64,000 nt of DNA from the NCBI RefSeq assembly GCF_024655635.1, contig NZ_JANLGI010000013.1, positions 62,001 to 126,000 on the forward strand, written 5' to 3'. A model generated the notes under the pieces. The model had not been told where the DNA came from. It was given only the letters and a program-made list of their open reading frames with translations, and did no database searches. Source of the stretch: Allobosea sp. 47.2.35 (GTDB taxonomy: Bacteria > Pseudomonadota > Alphaproteobacteria > Rhizobiales > Beijerinckiaceae). Made by a program: the position numbers and the translations under genes. This document shows positions 45,566 through 54,361 of this stretch, piece by piece; positions within the stretch are counted from its first letter, which is position 1, and each line of letters begins with the position of its first letter.

Positions 45566-46348
45566 CTATAGCGACAGTTGCGAGCCGGCTTCCGCGCAGC
45601 TCGCTTTCAGCGCCTTCAGGATCACCTCCTCATCCGTCGCGATGCCGTGTCGTTGCAGGCAGGGCACGAGGATCGCCGCTTCCGCATGCCCGCCCGGTCC
45701 GATGACAGGGCAGGCGATGTCGGTCACGGCCATGATGTCGCGGCTGGCGGCGACGCGGTGCCCGAGGGCACGGATCTCCGCGAAGGTGCGCTCTGTTTCG
45801 GCGGCTTCGAGACGTTGCTTGTCGGCCTCCGACGCCTCCCGCATCAACTGGCGCCGGCGCGTCTCGCTCTGGAAGGCGAGAATGAGCATGCCGGAATTGG
45901 CGTCGAGCGCGGGCCGGCCATAGCCGGGCCGAACGATGACGCTGGCGTCGAGATGGCCGGAGGTCGTCGCCAGCACCACGGTCTGCGCCCGGCTCAGCAC
46001 GACGAGATGCGCGACCTGTCCGCTCGCCTCGCTGAAGCGCTCCATCACCGGCAGCACGATCGAGGTGAGCTGGCGCCCGGCCGGTGTGCGGATGCCCAGG
46101 TCGAACAGCCGACGTGACAGGCCGAGCCGGTCCGTCCCGGCCTCACGGGCGAGGTAGCCGCGCTGCTGCAGCACGAAGACCATGCGGAAAATCTCGCTCT
46201 TCGAGCGGGCGAGGCGCTCGGCGATCTCGCGGGTCGAGAGCGGCTCGCCGACCTCAGCGAGGAGTTCGAGGATGTCGAGCCCCTTCTCCAGCGCCGGCGC
46301 CGCGTAGCTGCCCTTGTCTCCGTTCTCGGTATCCGACAGGTCGCTCAT
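45566..46348 (-). CDS. IclR family transcriptional regulator
   Basis: The 260-residue protein has an N-terminal winged helix-turn-helix (ALEKGLDILELLAEVGEPLS then TREIAERLARSKSEIFRMVF) and a C-terminal IclR effector domain (about 90-255). IclR regulators bind small carbon compounds and control adjacent catabolic genes. It lies between the minus-strand M81/peptide-transporter genes and the plus-strand amino-acid ABC genes, and may control either side. A palindrome lies just upstream of its start. Confidence 0.92.
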   Translation of the reverse strand: MSDLSDTENGDKGSYAAPALEKGLDILELLAEVGEPLSTREIAERLARSKSEIFRMVFVLQQRGYLAREAGTDRLGLSRRLFDLGIRTPAGRQLTSIVLPVMERFSEASGQVAHLVVLSRAQTVVLATTSGHLDASVIVRPGYGRPALDANSGMLILAFQSETRRRQLMREASEADKQRLEAAETERTFAEIRALGHRVAASRDIMAVTDIACPVIGPGGHAEAAILVPCLQRHGIATDEEVILKALKASCAEAGSQLSL

Positions 46349-46358
46349 GTCTCACTGT

Positions 46359-46370
46359 TTCATATATGAA
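46359..46370. promoter_or_regulatory. Palindrome TTCATATATGAA in the divergent iclR/ABC promoter region
   Basis: A perfect 12-base dyad lies 11 bases before the IclR start, and a consensus TTGACA (46373-46378) reading toward the ABC operon follows closely. A TGAA/TTCA dyad is typical of IclR-type operators. It could serve autoregulation and control of the plus-strand genes at 46491. Confidence 0.5.
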
Positions 46371-46490
46371 GCTTGACATCAAATAAGAAACGAACCTAGC
46401 CTCGCCGTCAAAGGGGAGGCTGATGGTACGATCGTCGGATCATATCGCAGGTTCTGGGAGCGTCGCGCCGCTGTCGCGCGCCGGCCGGCC

Positions 46491-47153
46491 ATGAAATACG
46501 GCCTGCAGTTCCGCGATGTCTTCGCCGCCTGGGAATCGATCCTCGAAGGCGTCTGGATCACGCTGCTGCTCTCGGGCCTCGCGATGATCGGCGGCCTCGT
46601 CATCGGCATCGCCTGCGCCGCCGCCCGCGTCTATGGCCCTGCCTGGCTGCGCCGCATCGTCGGCACCTATGTCGAAATCATCCGCAACACGCCGCTGCTG
46701 GTGCAGCTCTTCCTGATCTTCTTCGGCCTGCCGACATTCGGCGTCAGGCTCGACGGGCTCACCGCCGCGATCATCGCGCTGGTCATCAATCTCGGCGCCT
46801 ACACCACCGAGATCGTCCGCGCCGGGCTGGAGGCCGTGCCGAAGGCGCAGGTCGAGGCCGGCCATTCGCTCGGGCTCTCCGGCCTGCAGGTCTTCCGCTA
46901 TGTCGTGATGTTCCCGGCGCTGAAGGCGATGTTCCCGGCGCTCGCCAGCCAGTTCGTGCTGCTGATGCTGGCGACCAGCGTCGTCTCGCAGATCTCGGTC
47001 GAGGATCTGTTCCACGCGGCCTCGATCGTGCAGTCGCGCACCTTCCGCGATTTCGAAGTCTACACCGTCATCGGCGTGCTCTATCTCGGGCTCGCCTTCG
47101 CCTTCCGCGGCCTGTTCGCGGGGCTCTACTACTGGGCGTTCGTCAGGCGATGA
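46491..47153 (+). CDS. Polar amino acid ABC transporter permease 1
   Basis: The 220-residue protein belongs to the HisMQ/GlnP permease family, with the N-terminal helix region SILEGVWITLLLSGLAMIGG, EIIRNTPLLVQLFLIFFGLP and the EAA-type loop VEAGHSLGLSGLQVFRYVVM. It pairs with the second permease, whose start overlaps its stop as ATGA. The substrate is a polar amino acid or related compound. Confidence 0.92.
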   Translation: MKYGLQFRDVFAAWESILEGVWITLLLSGLAMIGGLVIGIACAAARVYGPAWLRRIVGTYVEIIRNTPLLVQLFLIFFGLPTFGVRLDGLTAAIIALVINLGAYTTEIVRAGLEAVPKAQVEAGHSLGLSGLQVFRYVVMFPALKAMFPALASQFVLLMLATSVVSQISVEDLFHAASIVQSRTFRDFEVYTVIGVLYLGLAFAFRGLFAGLYYWAFVRR

Positions 47154-47800
47154 TCCGCGAATTCGGCCTCATCGATGTGATGTACCTGATCGCGGCGGCG
47201 CGCTGGACTCTGGCGCTGACCGCGACCGCCTTCATCGGCGCGTCGCTGATCGGCATCGTCATCGCCATCGCCCGCATCTTGCCCTTCGCGCCGCTGCGCT
47301 GGCTCGCGGCGGCCTATATCCACGTCGTCCAGGGCACGCCGCTGCTGGTCTGGCTTTTCGTGATCTTCTTCGGCCTGCCGCTCGTCGGAATCTCGGTCAA
47401 TCCGTGGATCGCGGCGGCAACCGCCTTCTCGGTCTATGGCAGCGCCTTCCTCGGCGAGATCTGGCGTGGCGCGCTGGTCTCTATCGCCAAGACCCAATGG
47501 GAGGCCGGCGCCTCGCTCGGCCTCTCGCTCGGAGAGCAACTGCGTTACGTCATCGTGCCGCAATCGGTCAGGGTGGCGATCCCGCCGACGGTCGGCTTCC
47601 TCGTTCAGCTCATCAAGAACACCTCGCTCGCCGCGGTGATCGGCTTCGTCGAACTGACGCGCGAGGGCCAGCTCACGGCGGCCGGCACCTACAAGCCCTT
47701 CGCCGTCTACATCACCGTCGCCGCGATCTATTTCGCGATGTGCTTCCCCCTCTCGCAATGGAGCCGCTCGATCGAGCGGAAGCTCGATGTCGCTCGTTGA
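47150..47800 (+). CDS. Polar amino acid ABC transporter permease 2
   Basis: The 216-residue protein is a second HisMQ-type permease with VVQGTPLLVWLFVIFFGLPL and the coupling loop WEAGASLGLSLGEQLRYVIV. It overlaps the upstream permease by ATGA and the downstream ATPase gene by 14 bases. The two permeases form a heterodimeric channel. Confidence 0.92.
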   Translation: MIREFGLIDVMYLIAAARWTLALTATAFIGASLIGIVIAIARILPFAPLRWLAAAYIHVVQGTPLLVWLFVIFFGLPLVGISVNPWIAAATAFSVYGSAFLGEIWRGALVSIAKTQWEAGASLGLSLGEQLRYVIVPQSVRVAIPPTVGFLVQLIKNTSLAAVIGFVELTREGQLTAAGTYKPFAVYITVAAIYFAMCFPLSQWSRSIERKLDVAR

Positions 47801-48518
47801 AATCCACGGGATCAACAAGAGCTACGGCTCGGTCCAGGTGCTGAAGGACGTCTCGCTCGATATCGCCAAGGGCGAGGTCGTCGCCGTGATCGGCCGCTCC
47901 GGCTCGGGCAAGAGCACCATGTTGCGCTGCATCAACGGGTTGGAGCCGGTTCAGGCCGGCGTCATCTGTGTCGACGGTACGCAGGTCAACGACCCCGCGA
48001 CCAACTTGCGCAAATTGCGCCAGGAGGTCGGCATCGTCTTCCAGAGCTTCAACTTGTTCCCGCATCTCTCGGTCTGCGACAACATCACGCTCGCCCCGCG
48101 CGTCGTGAAGAAACAGGCGCCGCAGGCGGCCCGCGACGTCGCCCGCGAGGTGCTGGCCCGCGTCGGGCTGGAGGACAAGCTCGACGCCTATCCCGCGCAG
48201 CTCTCCGGCGGCCAGCAGCAGCGCGTCGCCATCGCCCGCTCGCTCGCCATGCGGCCGAAGCTGATGCTGTTCGACGAGGTCACCTCGGCACTCGATCCCG
48301 AGCTCACCGGCGAGGTGCTCAAGGTGCTCGAATCCGTCGCGAAGGAGGGCATGACCATGATCCTCGTGACCCATGAGATGGGCTTCGCCCGCCGCTTCGG
48401 CTCGCGCGTCGTCTTCATGCACGAGGGCCGCATTCACGAGCAGGGCCCGGCCGCAGCCGTCCTGGCTGAACCCAAGACGCCGGAACTCCAGACCTTCCTC
48501 AGCGCGGTCCTGCACTGA
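47787..48518 (+). CDS. Polar amino acid ABC transporter ATP-binding protein
   Basis: The 243-residue ATPase has Walker A GRSGSGKSTM, signature LSGGQQQRVAIARSLA, Walker B LMLFDEVTSALDPE and H-loop THEMGFARRFG, close to GlnQ/HisP. It starts inside the end of the second permease gene, so translation is coupled. A binding-protein gene follows 40 bases after its stop. Confidence 0.94.
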   Translation: MSLVEIHGINKSYGSVQVLKDVSLDIAKGEVVAVIGRSGSGKSTMLRCINGLEPVQAGVICVDGTQVNDPATNLRKLRQEVGIVFQSFNLFPHLSVCDNITLAPRVVKKQAPQAARDVAREVLARVGLEDKLDAYPAQLSGGQQQRVAIARSLAMRPKLMLFDEVTSALDPELTGEVLKVLESVAKEGMTMILVTHEMGFARRFGSRVVFMHEGRIHEQGPAAAVLAEPKTPELQTFLSAVLH

Positions 48519-48557
48519 GGCTGAATGCCAACGATATCAACGAGGGGAGAGAAGACG

Positions 48558-49340
48558 ATGCGTTCACTGTTCGCAGGTTTAGCCGCCCTGGCCGTCGCCG
48601 CCTTCGGCGCCGCCGAGGCCAAGGCCGACAAGCTTCAGGACATCCTGTCCAAGGGCGTGGTCCGCATCGGCGTGCCGCTCGATGCGCCGCCCTTCGGTTC
48701 GCAGGACAAGGACCGCAAGGCGATCGGCTTCGATATCGAGATGGCCGAGATGGTCGCCAAGGGCCTCGGCGTGAAGCTGGAGATGCAGCAGATCACCGGC
48801 GCCAACCGCATCCCCTTCCTGATGACCGACAAGGTCGACATCGTCATCTCGGTGATGGGCCTGACGCCTGAACGCGCCAAGCAGATCCAGTTCACCGCGC
48901 CCTATGCCAACACCTTCCTCGCGGTCTACGGCGCGAAGAACTCAGCCGTGTCGAGCCCGGAGACGATCGGCTCGGCCCGCGTCGCCGCCGCCAAGGGCAC
49001 GACGCAGGAACTCGCGATCTCGGCCGCCGCGCCGAAGGCCAGTCTGATGCGCACCGAGGACGACGCGACGGCTGCCGCCGCCTACATCACCGGTCAGGCC
49101 GATCTCCTCGCCACCAATTCGATCGTGGCGCAGGCGCTGGCCAAGCAGAACCCGAACAAGGAATTCGAGCGCAAGTTCGTCATCCGTCGCAGCCCGGCCC
49201 ATATGGGCGTGCAGATGGACCAGCATAATCTCGTGCGCTGGCTCGACGGCTTCATCTTCTTCAACACGATGAACGGCGAGCTCGAGCGCCTGCACCGCAA
49301 GTACCTGGACATGCCGATGGACCCGCTGCCGACGCTGTGA
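48558..49340 (+). CDS. Polar amino acid ABC transporter substrate-binding protein
   Basis: The 260-residue protein has a signal peptide (MRSLFAGLAALAVAAFGAAE to about AKA). It shows a family 3 receptor fold with VVRIGVPLDAPPFGSQDKDR, AIGFDIEMAEMVAKGLGVKL and the usual DIVISVMGLTPERAKQIQFT. It delivers an amino acid or related ligand to the transporter encoded upstream. The ATG at 48558 follows a GAGGGGAGAG ribosome site. Confidence 0.92.
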   Translation: MRSLFAGLAALAVAAFGAAEAKADKLQDILSKGVVRIGVPLDAPPFGSQDKDRKAIGFDIEMAEMVAKGLGVKLEMQQITGANRIPFLMTDKVDIVISVMGLTPERAKQIQFTAPYANTFLAVYGAKNSAVSSPETIGSARVAAAKGTTQELAISAAAPKASLMRTEDDATAAAAYITGQADLLATNSIVAQALAKQNPNKEFERKFVIRRSPAHMGVQMDQHNLVRWLDGFIFFNTMNGELERLHRKYLDMPMDPLPTL

Positions 49341-49368
49341 GGCGGCATCCTACTCACATGAAACGCGG

Positions 49369-49527
49369 GGAACCCTCTCCCGGAGGGAGAGGGCAGGGTG
49401 AGGGGTAGGCCATTGGACGCTTTAGCCGTGACCTGACCGCTGCTGCGGTGAGGGCGTGCCTCACTGGTCCAAGGGCCTACACCTCCCCCTACCCCTCTCC
49501 TTACAGGAGAGGGGTTCCCCGTGCCCT
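49369..49527. repeat. Paired inverted REP-like elements
   Basis: The block GGGGAACCCTCTCCCGGAGG (with following GAGAGGGCAGGGTGAGGGG) faces a related block ending GGAGAGGGGTTCCCC about 110 bases away. This is the familiar pair of G/C-rich palindromes between genes in this order. It separates the ABC operon from the deacylase gene and may terminate transcription. Confidence 0.75.
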
Positions 49528-49561
49528 TCTTTCCATGCCGATCGCACTGCCCGAGCCCGCC

Positions 49562-50599
49562 ATGACCAGCACCCGCCCCAAGCCGACCCCGCGCCCGTCC
49601 AGCGCCTTCCTCACCGTCGATCTCGACCGCGAGGGCAAGCAGACCGGCTTCCTGATGATCCCGCATTCGCCGCATGACGACGCCTGGGGCGCGACCCGCG
49701 TGCCGATCGCCGTGATCAAGAACGGCACCGGCCCGACCGTGATCATGGAGGGCGGCAACCATGGCGACGAATACGAGGGGCCGATCACGATCTGCGACCT
49801 GATCCGCGATCTCGATCCCGGCCGCGTCCAGGGCCGCCTCATCCTGATGCCGGCGAACAACGTCCATGCCGTCATGGCCGGCCAGCGCACCTCGCCGATC
49901 GACGGGCTCAACTTCAACCGCACCTTCCCTGGCGATCCGCGCGGCACCATCACCCAGCAGATCTCGGCCTTCGTCAGCGACCACATCCTGCCGGTGGGCG
50001 ACGCCTTCCTCGACCTGCATTCCGGCGGCTCTTCGCTCGACATCATCCCGAGCGCCATCGTCGAGCCGACCGACGATCCCGCCCTGCACAAGCGCAATGT
50101 CGCGGCGGTGCAGGCCTTCGATGCGCCGATGATGGTCGTGATCAGCAATCTCGGCGAGCCGCGCACCGCGACCGCCGCCGCCTGCCGCGCCGGGCTCGTC
50201 ACGGTCGGCACCGAGATGGCCGGCGCCGGCACGGTCTCGCTGGAAGCGCTTGCGGTCTGCCGGCGCGGCGTCGCCAATGTGCTGAATCATCTCGGCGTCG
50301 TCGTCCGCGACAAGCCTGAGCCCAGGCGCGGCGACGGCCAGATTCTCGAATTGCCCGGCATCTCCGCTTACGTCTATGCGACGGCGGACGGCATCTTCGA
50401 ACCTTTCCACGCCAATGGCACCAAGGTGAGCGCCGGCGAGCCAGCCGGCCGCATCCATTGCACCTGGGACCCGACGCGGCCGCCCGAGACGCTGCACTAC
50501 GCCGCCGACGGCATCCTCTATGGCCGCCGCCAGCCGGGTCGCGTGAAGCCGGGCAATTGCTGCCTGATCGTTGCGGCGCCCTATCGCGGAACCCTGTGA
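49562..50599 (+). CDS. Succinylglutamate desuccinylase/aspartoacylase family deacylase (DoeB/EutE-like)
   Basis: The 345-residue protein is an M14-type zinc deacylase: GGNHGDEYEGPITICDLIRD contains the HxxE zinc motif, FLDLHSGGSSLDIIPSAIVE the third ligand His, and TVGTEMAGAGTVS the catalytic Glu. It is most like DoeB/EutE, which removes acetyl from N-acetyl-diaminobutyrate in ectoine breakdown. No DoeA hydrolase is nearby, so the substrate may differ. I use the ATG at 49562. One at 49535 is also possible. Its stop overlaps the start of the dehydratase gene (TGATG). Confidence 0.82.
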   Translation: MTSTRPKPTPRPSSAFLTVDLDREGKQTGFLMIPHSPHDDAWGATRVPIAVIKNGTGPTVIMEGGNHGDEYEGPITICDLIRDLDPGRVQGRLILMPANNVHAVMAGQRTSPIDGLNFNRTFPGDPRGTITQQISAFVSDHILPVGDAFLDLHSGGSSLDIIPSAIVEPTDDPALHKRNVAAVQAFDAPMMVVISNLGEPRTATAAACRAGLVTVGTEMAGAGTVSLEALAVCRRGVANVLNHLGVVVRDKPEPRRGDGQILELPGISAYVYATADGIFEPFHANGTKVSAGEPAGRIHCTWDPTRPPETLHYAADGILYGRRQPGRVKPGNCCLIVAAPYRGTL

Positions 50600-51543
50600 T
50601 GATCTCGCTTGACGATATCCGCGCCGCCCGCCAGCGCATCGCGCCTTACATCCGGAAGACCCCGACGCTGCCCTATGCCAGGACGCGCGGCGGCGATTTC
50701 GGCGGCGACGTCACGCTGAAGCTCGAATTGCTGCAGGCGGCGGGCTCCTTCAAGGCGCGCGGCGCGATGAACCGCCTTTTGACCCTGTCCAAGGACGAGC
50801 TGGCGCGCGGCGTTGTCACCGCATCCGGGGGCAATCACGGCCTCGCCATTGCCCGCTCGGCCCATGTGCTCGGCGTGCGCGCGACGATCTTCCTGCCTTC
50901 CAACGCGGCACCCGACAAGATCGCCAAGCTGCGCGACTGGGGCGCGGACGTCCATATCGTCGGCGCGATCTGGGACGATGCCAACGCCGCCGCGCTCGCC
51001 CATTCCCGCGAAACCGGCACGACCTATGCCCATCCCTTCAGCGATCCGCTGGTCGTCGCGGGCCAGGGCACGCTCGGCCTCGATATCCTCGACGACATGC
51101 CCGAGGTCGCTGTCATCCTCGTCGCCATCGGCGGCGGCGGCTTGATCACCGGCCTCTCGACGGCTGTGAAGGCCTTGCGCCCGCAGACCCGGATCATCGG
51201 CATCGAGCCGGTGGGATCGCCGACCCTGCATGCCTGTCTTGCCGCCGGGAGGCTCGTCGCGCTCGACACGCTGGAAACCCGCGTCGCCACCATGTCCTGC
51301 CGCCGGACCGATCAGGCGATCTATGAGGCGACGGCACGCAATGTTGATGAGATCGTGCTGATCACCGATGCCGAGATGGAGCGGGCGGCGAAGTCGCTCT
51401 GGTTCGAGTTCGGCATCGCGGCTGACCTGTCGGGCGCGGCGGCGCTGGCCGCGCTCCACGCGGGGCGCGTCGCGCTCTCCCGCGGCGAGAAAATCTGCGC
51501 GCTGGTCTGCGGCGCCGGCACGGATGGTTCCCTGCCGGGCTGA
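50599..51543 (+). CDS. Threonine/serine dehydratase-like PLP enzyme (EutB-like)
   Basis: The 314-residue protein is a fold-II PLP enzyme. The PLP lysine lies in GSFKARGAMNRLL (near residue 52), ASGGNHGLAIARSA follows, and a glycine loop IGGGGLITGLSTA binds phosphate. It resembles serine/threonine dehydratases and the EutB enzyme of hydroxyectoine use. It is translationally coupled to the DoeB-like deacylase, so the two act in one pathway. The short length shows there is no regulatory ACT domain. Confidence 0.82.
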   Translation: MISLDDIRAARQRIAPYIRKTPTLPYARTRGGDFGGDVTLKLELLQAAGSFKARGAMNRLLTLSKDELARGVVTASGGNHGLAIARSAHVLGVRATIFLPSNAAPDKIAKLRDWGADVHIVGAIWDDANAAALAHSRETGTTYAHPFSDPLVVAGQGTLGLDILDDMPEVAVILVAIGGGGLITGLSTAVKALRPQTRIIGIEPVGSPTLHACLAAGRLVALDTLETRVATMSCRRTDQAIYEATARNVDEIVLITDAEMERAAKSLWFEFGIAADLSGAAALAALHAGRVALSRGEKICALVCGAGTDGSLPG

Positions 51544-51585
51544 GCCCGGCTTGCAATCCGGGAAACAAAGAGAGAACATGATCTC

Positions 51586-52053
51586 ATGTCTCTCACGGAT
51601 TCTGTTCTCAATCCGCCGTCGGCGCGGCCCGATATCACGCGCATCGTCTGCCGCGGCGCGGCCCGGCATCTACGCGAGCGCGGCTACGCCATCGTCAAGG
51701 AGATGACCTTCGCCAACGGCCGGCGCGGCGATATCGTCGCGCTCTCGCCTTCGGGCGAGCTCTGGGTCGTCGAGGTCAAGTCGGGCATCGCTGATTACCG
51801 CGTCGACGGCAAATGGCCGGATTACCGCGATTATTGCGATGGCTTCCTCTTCGCTGTCGCACCGGAGTTCCCGCGCGAAATCCTGCCAGACGATGTCGGC
51901 CTGATCGTCGCCGACGCCTATGGCGGCGAATTGCTGCGCGAGCCGCCGCGCCATCCCTTGAGCGCGGCGCGGCGCAAGATGCTGACCATCGCATTGGCGC
52001 GGCTGGCATCGAGCCGGCTGGCCGCGATCGAGGACCCGGACGGTTCAGCCTGA
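51586..52053 (+). CDS. mmcB: DNA repair putative endonuclease MmcB
   Basis: The 155-residue protein matches the MmcB family found in alphaproteobacteria, with VKEMTFANGRRGDIVALSPS and GELWVVEVKSGIADYRVDGK. This Asp...Glu-x-Lys arrangement is a PD-(D/E)XK nuclease site. MmcB is SOS/LexA controlled in Caulobacter and linked to repair of mitomycin damage. It lies 42 bases after the dehydratase gene and overlaps the convergent LysR gene by nine bases. Confidence 0.88.
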   Translation: MSLTDSVLNPPSARPDITRIVCRGAARHLRERGYAIVKEMTFANGRRGDIVALSPSGELWVVEVKSGIADYRVDGKWPDYRDYCDGFLFAVAPEFPREILPDDVGLIVADAYGGELLREPPRHPLSAARRKMLTIALARLASSRLAAIEDPDGSA

Positions 52054-53010
52054 CAGGGCCGCCTCACGGGCTCCGGCCATTACCGCTTTTGGCACCGTGG
52101 CGAACCGGCGCAGATCGATCTCGGCGACCAGGAAATCGATGAAGGCGCGCACCCGTGCCGGCAATTTGCCGCCATGGCCGACATAGACGGCATGGATCTC
52201 CTCGATATCGCCGGGATTGAAAGCCTCCAGCACGGCGACGAGCCGGCCGGCGGCGATGTCGTCGGCGATGTGGAAGAGCGAGAGCCGGGTCAGGCCCTGT
52301 CCCGCCAGCGCCAGGCGCCGCGCGCTTTCGCCGTCGCCGACCGTGACGCGGCCATGGGCCGGGAGGAAGACGCGCTGGCCATCGATGACGAAGGGCCAGG
52401 TGTCGCGGTGACGGGCGAAGTTGAAGGTGATGAGGTCGCAGCCGGCGAGTCTCTCGGGATGGTCCGGCGTGCCATGGGCCGCCAGATAATCCGGCGATGC
52501 GACGATCGCCGAGACGCTTTCGCCGAGCTTGCGCGCGACGAGCTGTGAGGACCGCAGCGGCCCGACCCGGATCGCGACATCGGCGCGCTCGTCGACGAGG
52601 TCGATCACCGCATCGGTAATCGAGATGTCCAACTGGATGCCGGGATGCGCCGCCATGAAGCGCGGTGCCACCGGCAGCAGGAAATGCCAGCCGAAGGCGA
52701 CATTGGCGTTCACGCGCAATCGCCCGCGCGGGATCTGGCAGGCGGCGACCGCCCGCTCGGCCTCGTCGAGATCGGCGAGCACGCGCAAGGTCCGCTCATG
52801 GAAGGTCGTGCCTTCCTCTGTCAGCATGAACTTGCGGGTCGAGCGCACGATCAAACGCACGCCCAGCCGCGCCTCCAGCCGTGCGACGAGCTTGCTGACC
52901 GCCGAAGGGGTCATCCTGAGTGCGCGCGCTGCCGGCGAGAAGCCGCCGAGCTCGACGACGCGGGCGAAGACTTCCATCTCGCCGGACCGGTTGATCTCGC
53001 TGCGCGGCAT
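52045..53010 (-). CDS. LysR family transcriptional regulator
   Basis: The 321-residue protein has an N-terminal winged HTH (EVFARVVELGGFSPAARALR, then TPSAVSKLVARLEARLGVRL) and a periplasmic-binding-like effector domain. It is divergent from the MFS exporter with about 100 bases between starts, so it probably regulates that gene. The sequence gives no effector. Confidence 0.92.
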   Translation of the reverse strand: MPRSEINRSGEMEVFARVVELGGFSPAARALRMTPSAVSKLVARLEARLGVRLIVRSTRKFMLTEEGTTFHERTLRVLADLDEAERAVAACQIPRGRLRVNANVAFGWHFLLPVAPRFMAAHPGIQLDISITDAVIDLVDERADVAIRVGPLRSSQLVARKLGESVSAIVASPDYLAAHGTPDHPERLAGCDLITFNFARHRDTWPFVIDGQRVFLPAHGRVTVGDGESARRLALAGQGLTRLSLFHIADDIAAGRLVAVLEAFNPGDIEEIHAVYVGHGGKLPARVRAFIDFLVAEIDLRRFATVPKAVMAGAREAALSG

Positions 53011-53109
53011 CGTGAATTCATCTCACAATTGCTGGTCTTTCATGCAGTCTAATTCACAAGCGCTTCCGGCGCTATCTCCGGGCCCGAACACGTTCCCCGG
53101 AGGCATCCC

Positions 53110-54288
53110 ATGCCCGTCGCCCTCTACGCTCTTACCGTCGGTGCCTTCGGCATCGGCGTCACCGAATTCGTCATCATGGGCCTGCTCCTGCAGGTTTCCG
53201 CCGATCTCGGGATCAGCGTCCCGCTCGCCGGCCTGCTGATGACCGGCTATGCGCTCGGCGTTTTCGTCGGCGCGCCCGTGCTGACGATCGCGACCCGCTC
53301 CCTGCCACGCAAGACGACGCTGCTCGTGCTGATGGCGATCTTCACGCTGGGCAATCTCGCCGCTGCGCTGAGCCCAAGCTTCGGCTGGCTGATGGCGGCG
53401 CGCATCGTCACGGCTTTGGCGCATGGCACCTTCTTCGGCGTCGGCTCGCTTGTCGCGACCAGCCTCGTCGCGCCGGAGCGCAAGGCCTCGGCCATCGCCC
53501 TGATGTTCACCGGCCTGACGCTGGCGACCCTGCTCGGCGTGCCCTTCGGCTCCTGGCTCGGCCTCGCCTTCGGCTGGCGCTCGACCTTCTGGGCTGTGAC
53601 CGCGATCGGCCTCGTCGCCCTGGTCGTCCTGGCGGTCTTCGTGCCGGCGGATCGCGAGCGCGTGGTGCCCGGCTCGCTTGCCGAGGAGTTCAAGGTGCTG
53701 GCGCGGCCGCAGGTTCAGCTTGGCCTGATCATGACCGTGCTCGGCTTCGGCGGCATTTTCGCGGTCTTCACCTTCATCCAGCCGATCCTCGTCCAGCTCG
53801 CCGGCTTCAGCGAGGCGGCGGTCTCGCCGATCCTGCTGGTCTTCGGCGGCGGCCTCGTCGTCGGCAACCTGCTCGGCGGACGCTGGGCCGATCGCAGGCT
53901 GGCTCCGGCGCTGATCGGCTCGATCACGCTGCTGACCGTCGCGATGTTCGCCTCCGGCTTCGCCTTCCACAGCCAGATCGGCGCCGTCGTCGCGGCCTTC
54001 GTGCTCGGCGCCGCCGCCTTCGCCACGGTCGCGCCGCTCCAGATGTGGGTGTTGCAGCAGGCCGGTGGCGCGGGGCAGGGGTTGGCTTCGAGCCTCAACA
54101 TCGCCGCCTTCAACCTCGGCAATGCCTTCGGCGCCTGGCTCGGTGGCGCGGTGATCACGCAAGGCCTCGGCTATGGCGCGATCGCGCCGGTCGCCGCCGT
54201 GGTGCCGTTGCTGGCGCTCGGCCTCGCCGTCTTCGCGGTCTCGCTGGAGCGCCGTGCCGCCCGGCTCGCTCCAGCTTGCGCGACCTGA
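53110..54288 (+). CDS. MFS transporter (AraJ/sugar-efflux-like)
   Basis: The 392-residue protein has twelve predicted helices and the DHA1 pattern GAFGIGVTEFVIMGLLLQVS near the start, LMTGYALGVFVGAPV, and ALAHGTFFGVGSLVA in helix 4. It resembles AraJ/YdhP exporters of sugars or drugs. The divergent LysR gene suggests inducible export. A strong terminator hairpin follows its stop. Confidence 0.9.
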   Translation: MPVALYALTVGAFGIGVTEFVIMGLLLQVSADLGISVPLAGLLMTGYALGVFVGAPVLTIATRSLPRKTTLLVLMAIFTLGNLAAALSPSFGWLMAARIVTALAHGTFFGVGSLVATSLVAPERKASAIALMFTGLTLATLLGVPFGSWLGLAFGWRSTFWAVTAIGLVALVVLAVFVPADRERVVPGSLAEEFKVLARPQVQLGLIMTVLGFGGIFAVFTFIQPILVQLAGFSEAAVSPILLVFGGGLVVGNLLGGRWADRRLAPALIGSITLLTVAMFASGFAFHSQIGAVVAAFVLGAAAFATVAPLQMWVLQQAGGAGQGLASSLNIAAFNLGNAFGAWLGGAVITQGLGYGAIAPVAAVVPLLALGLAVFAVSLERRAARLAPACAT

Positions 54289-54310
54289 GCCGCGCAAGCA
54301 TGAGACATGA

Positions 54311-54344
54311 AAAAGCCCGCCGGACATGTCGTCCGGCGGGCTTT
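54311..54344. terminator. Bidirectional intrinsic terminator
   Basis: GCCCGCCGGAC (54315-54325) pairs perfectly with GTCCGGCGGGC (54331-54341) around a five-base loop. Flanking A and T runs allow termination from both strands. It lies between the convergent ends of the MFS and response-regulator genes. Confidence 0.88.
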
Positions 54345-54361
54345 CCGCATTCAAGCTGGGA

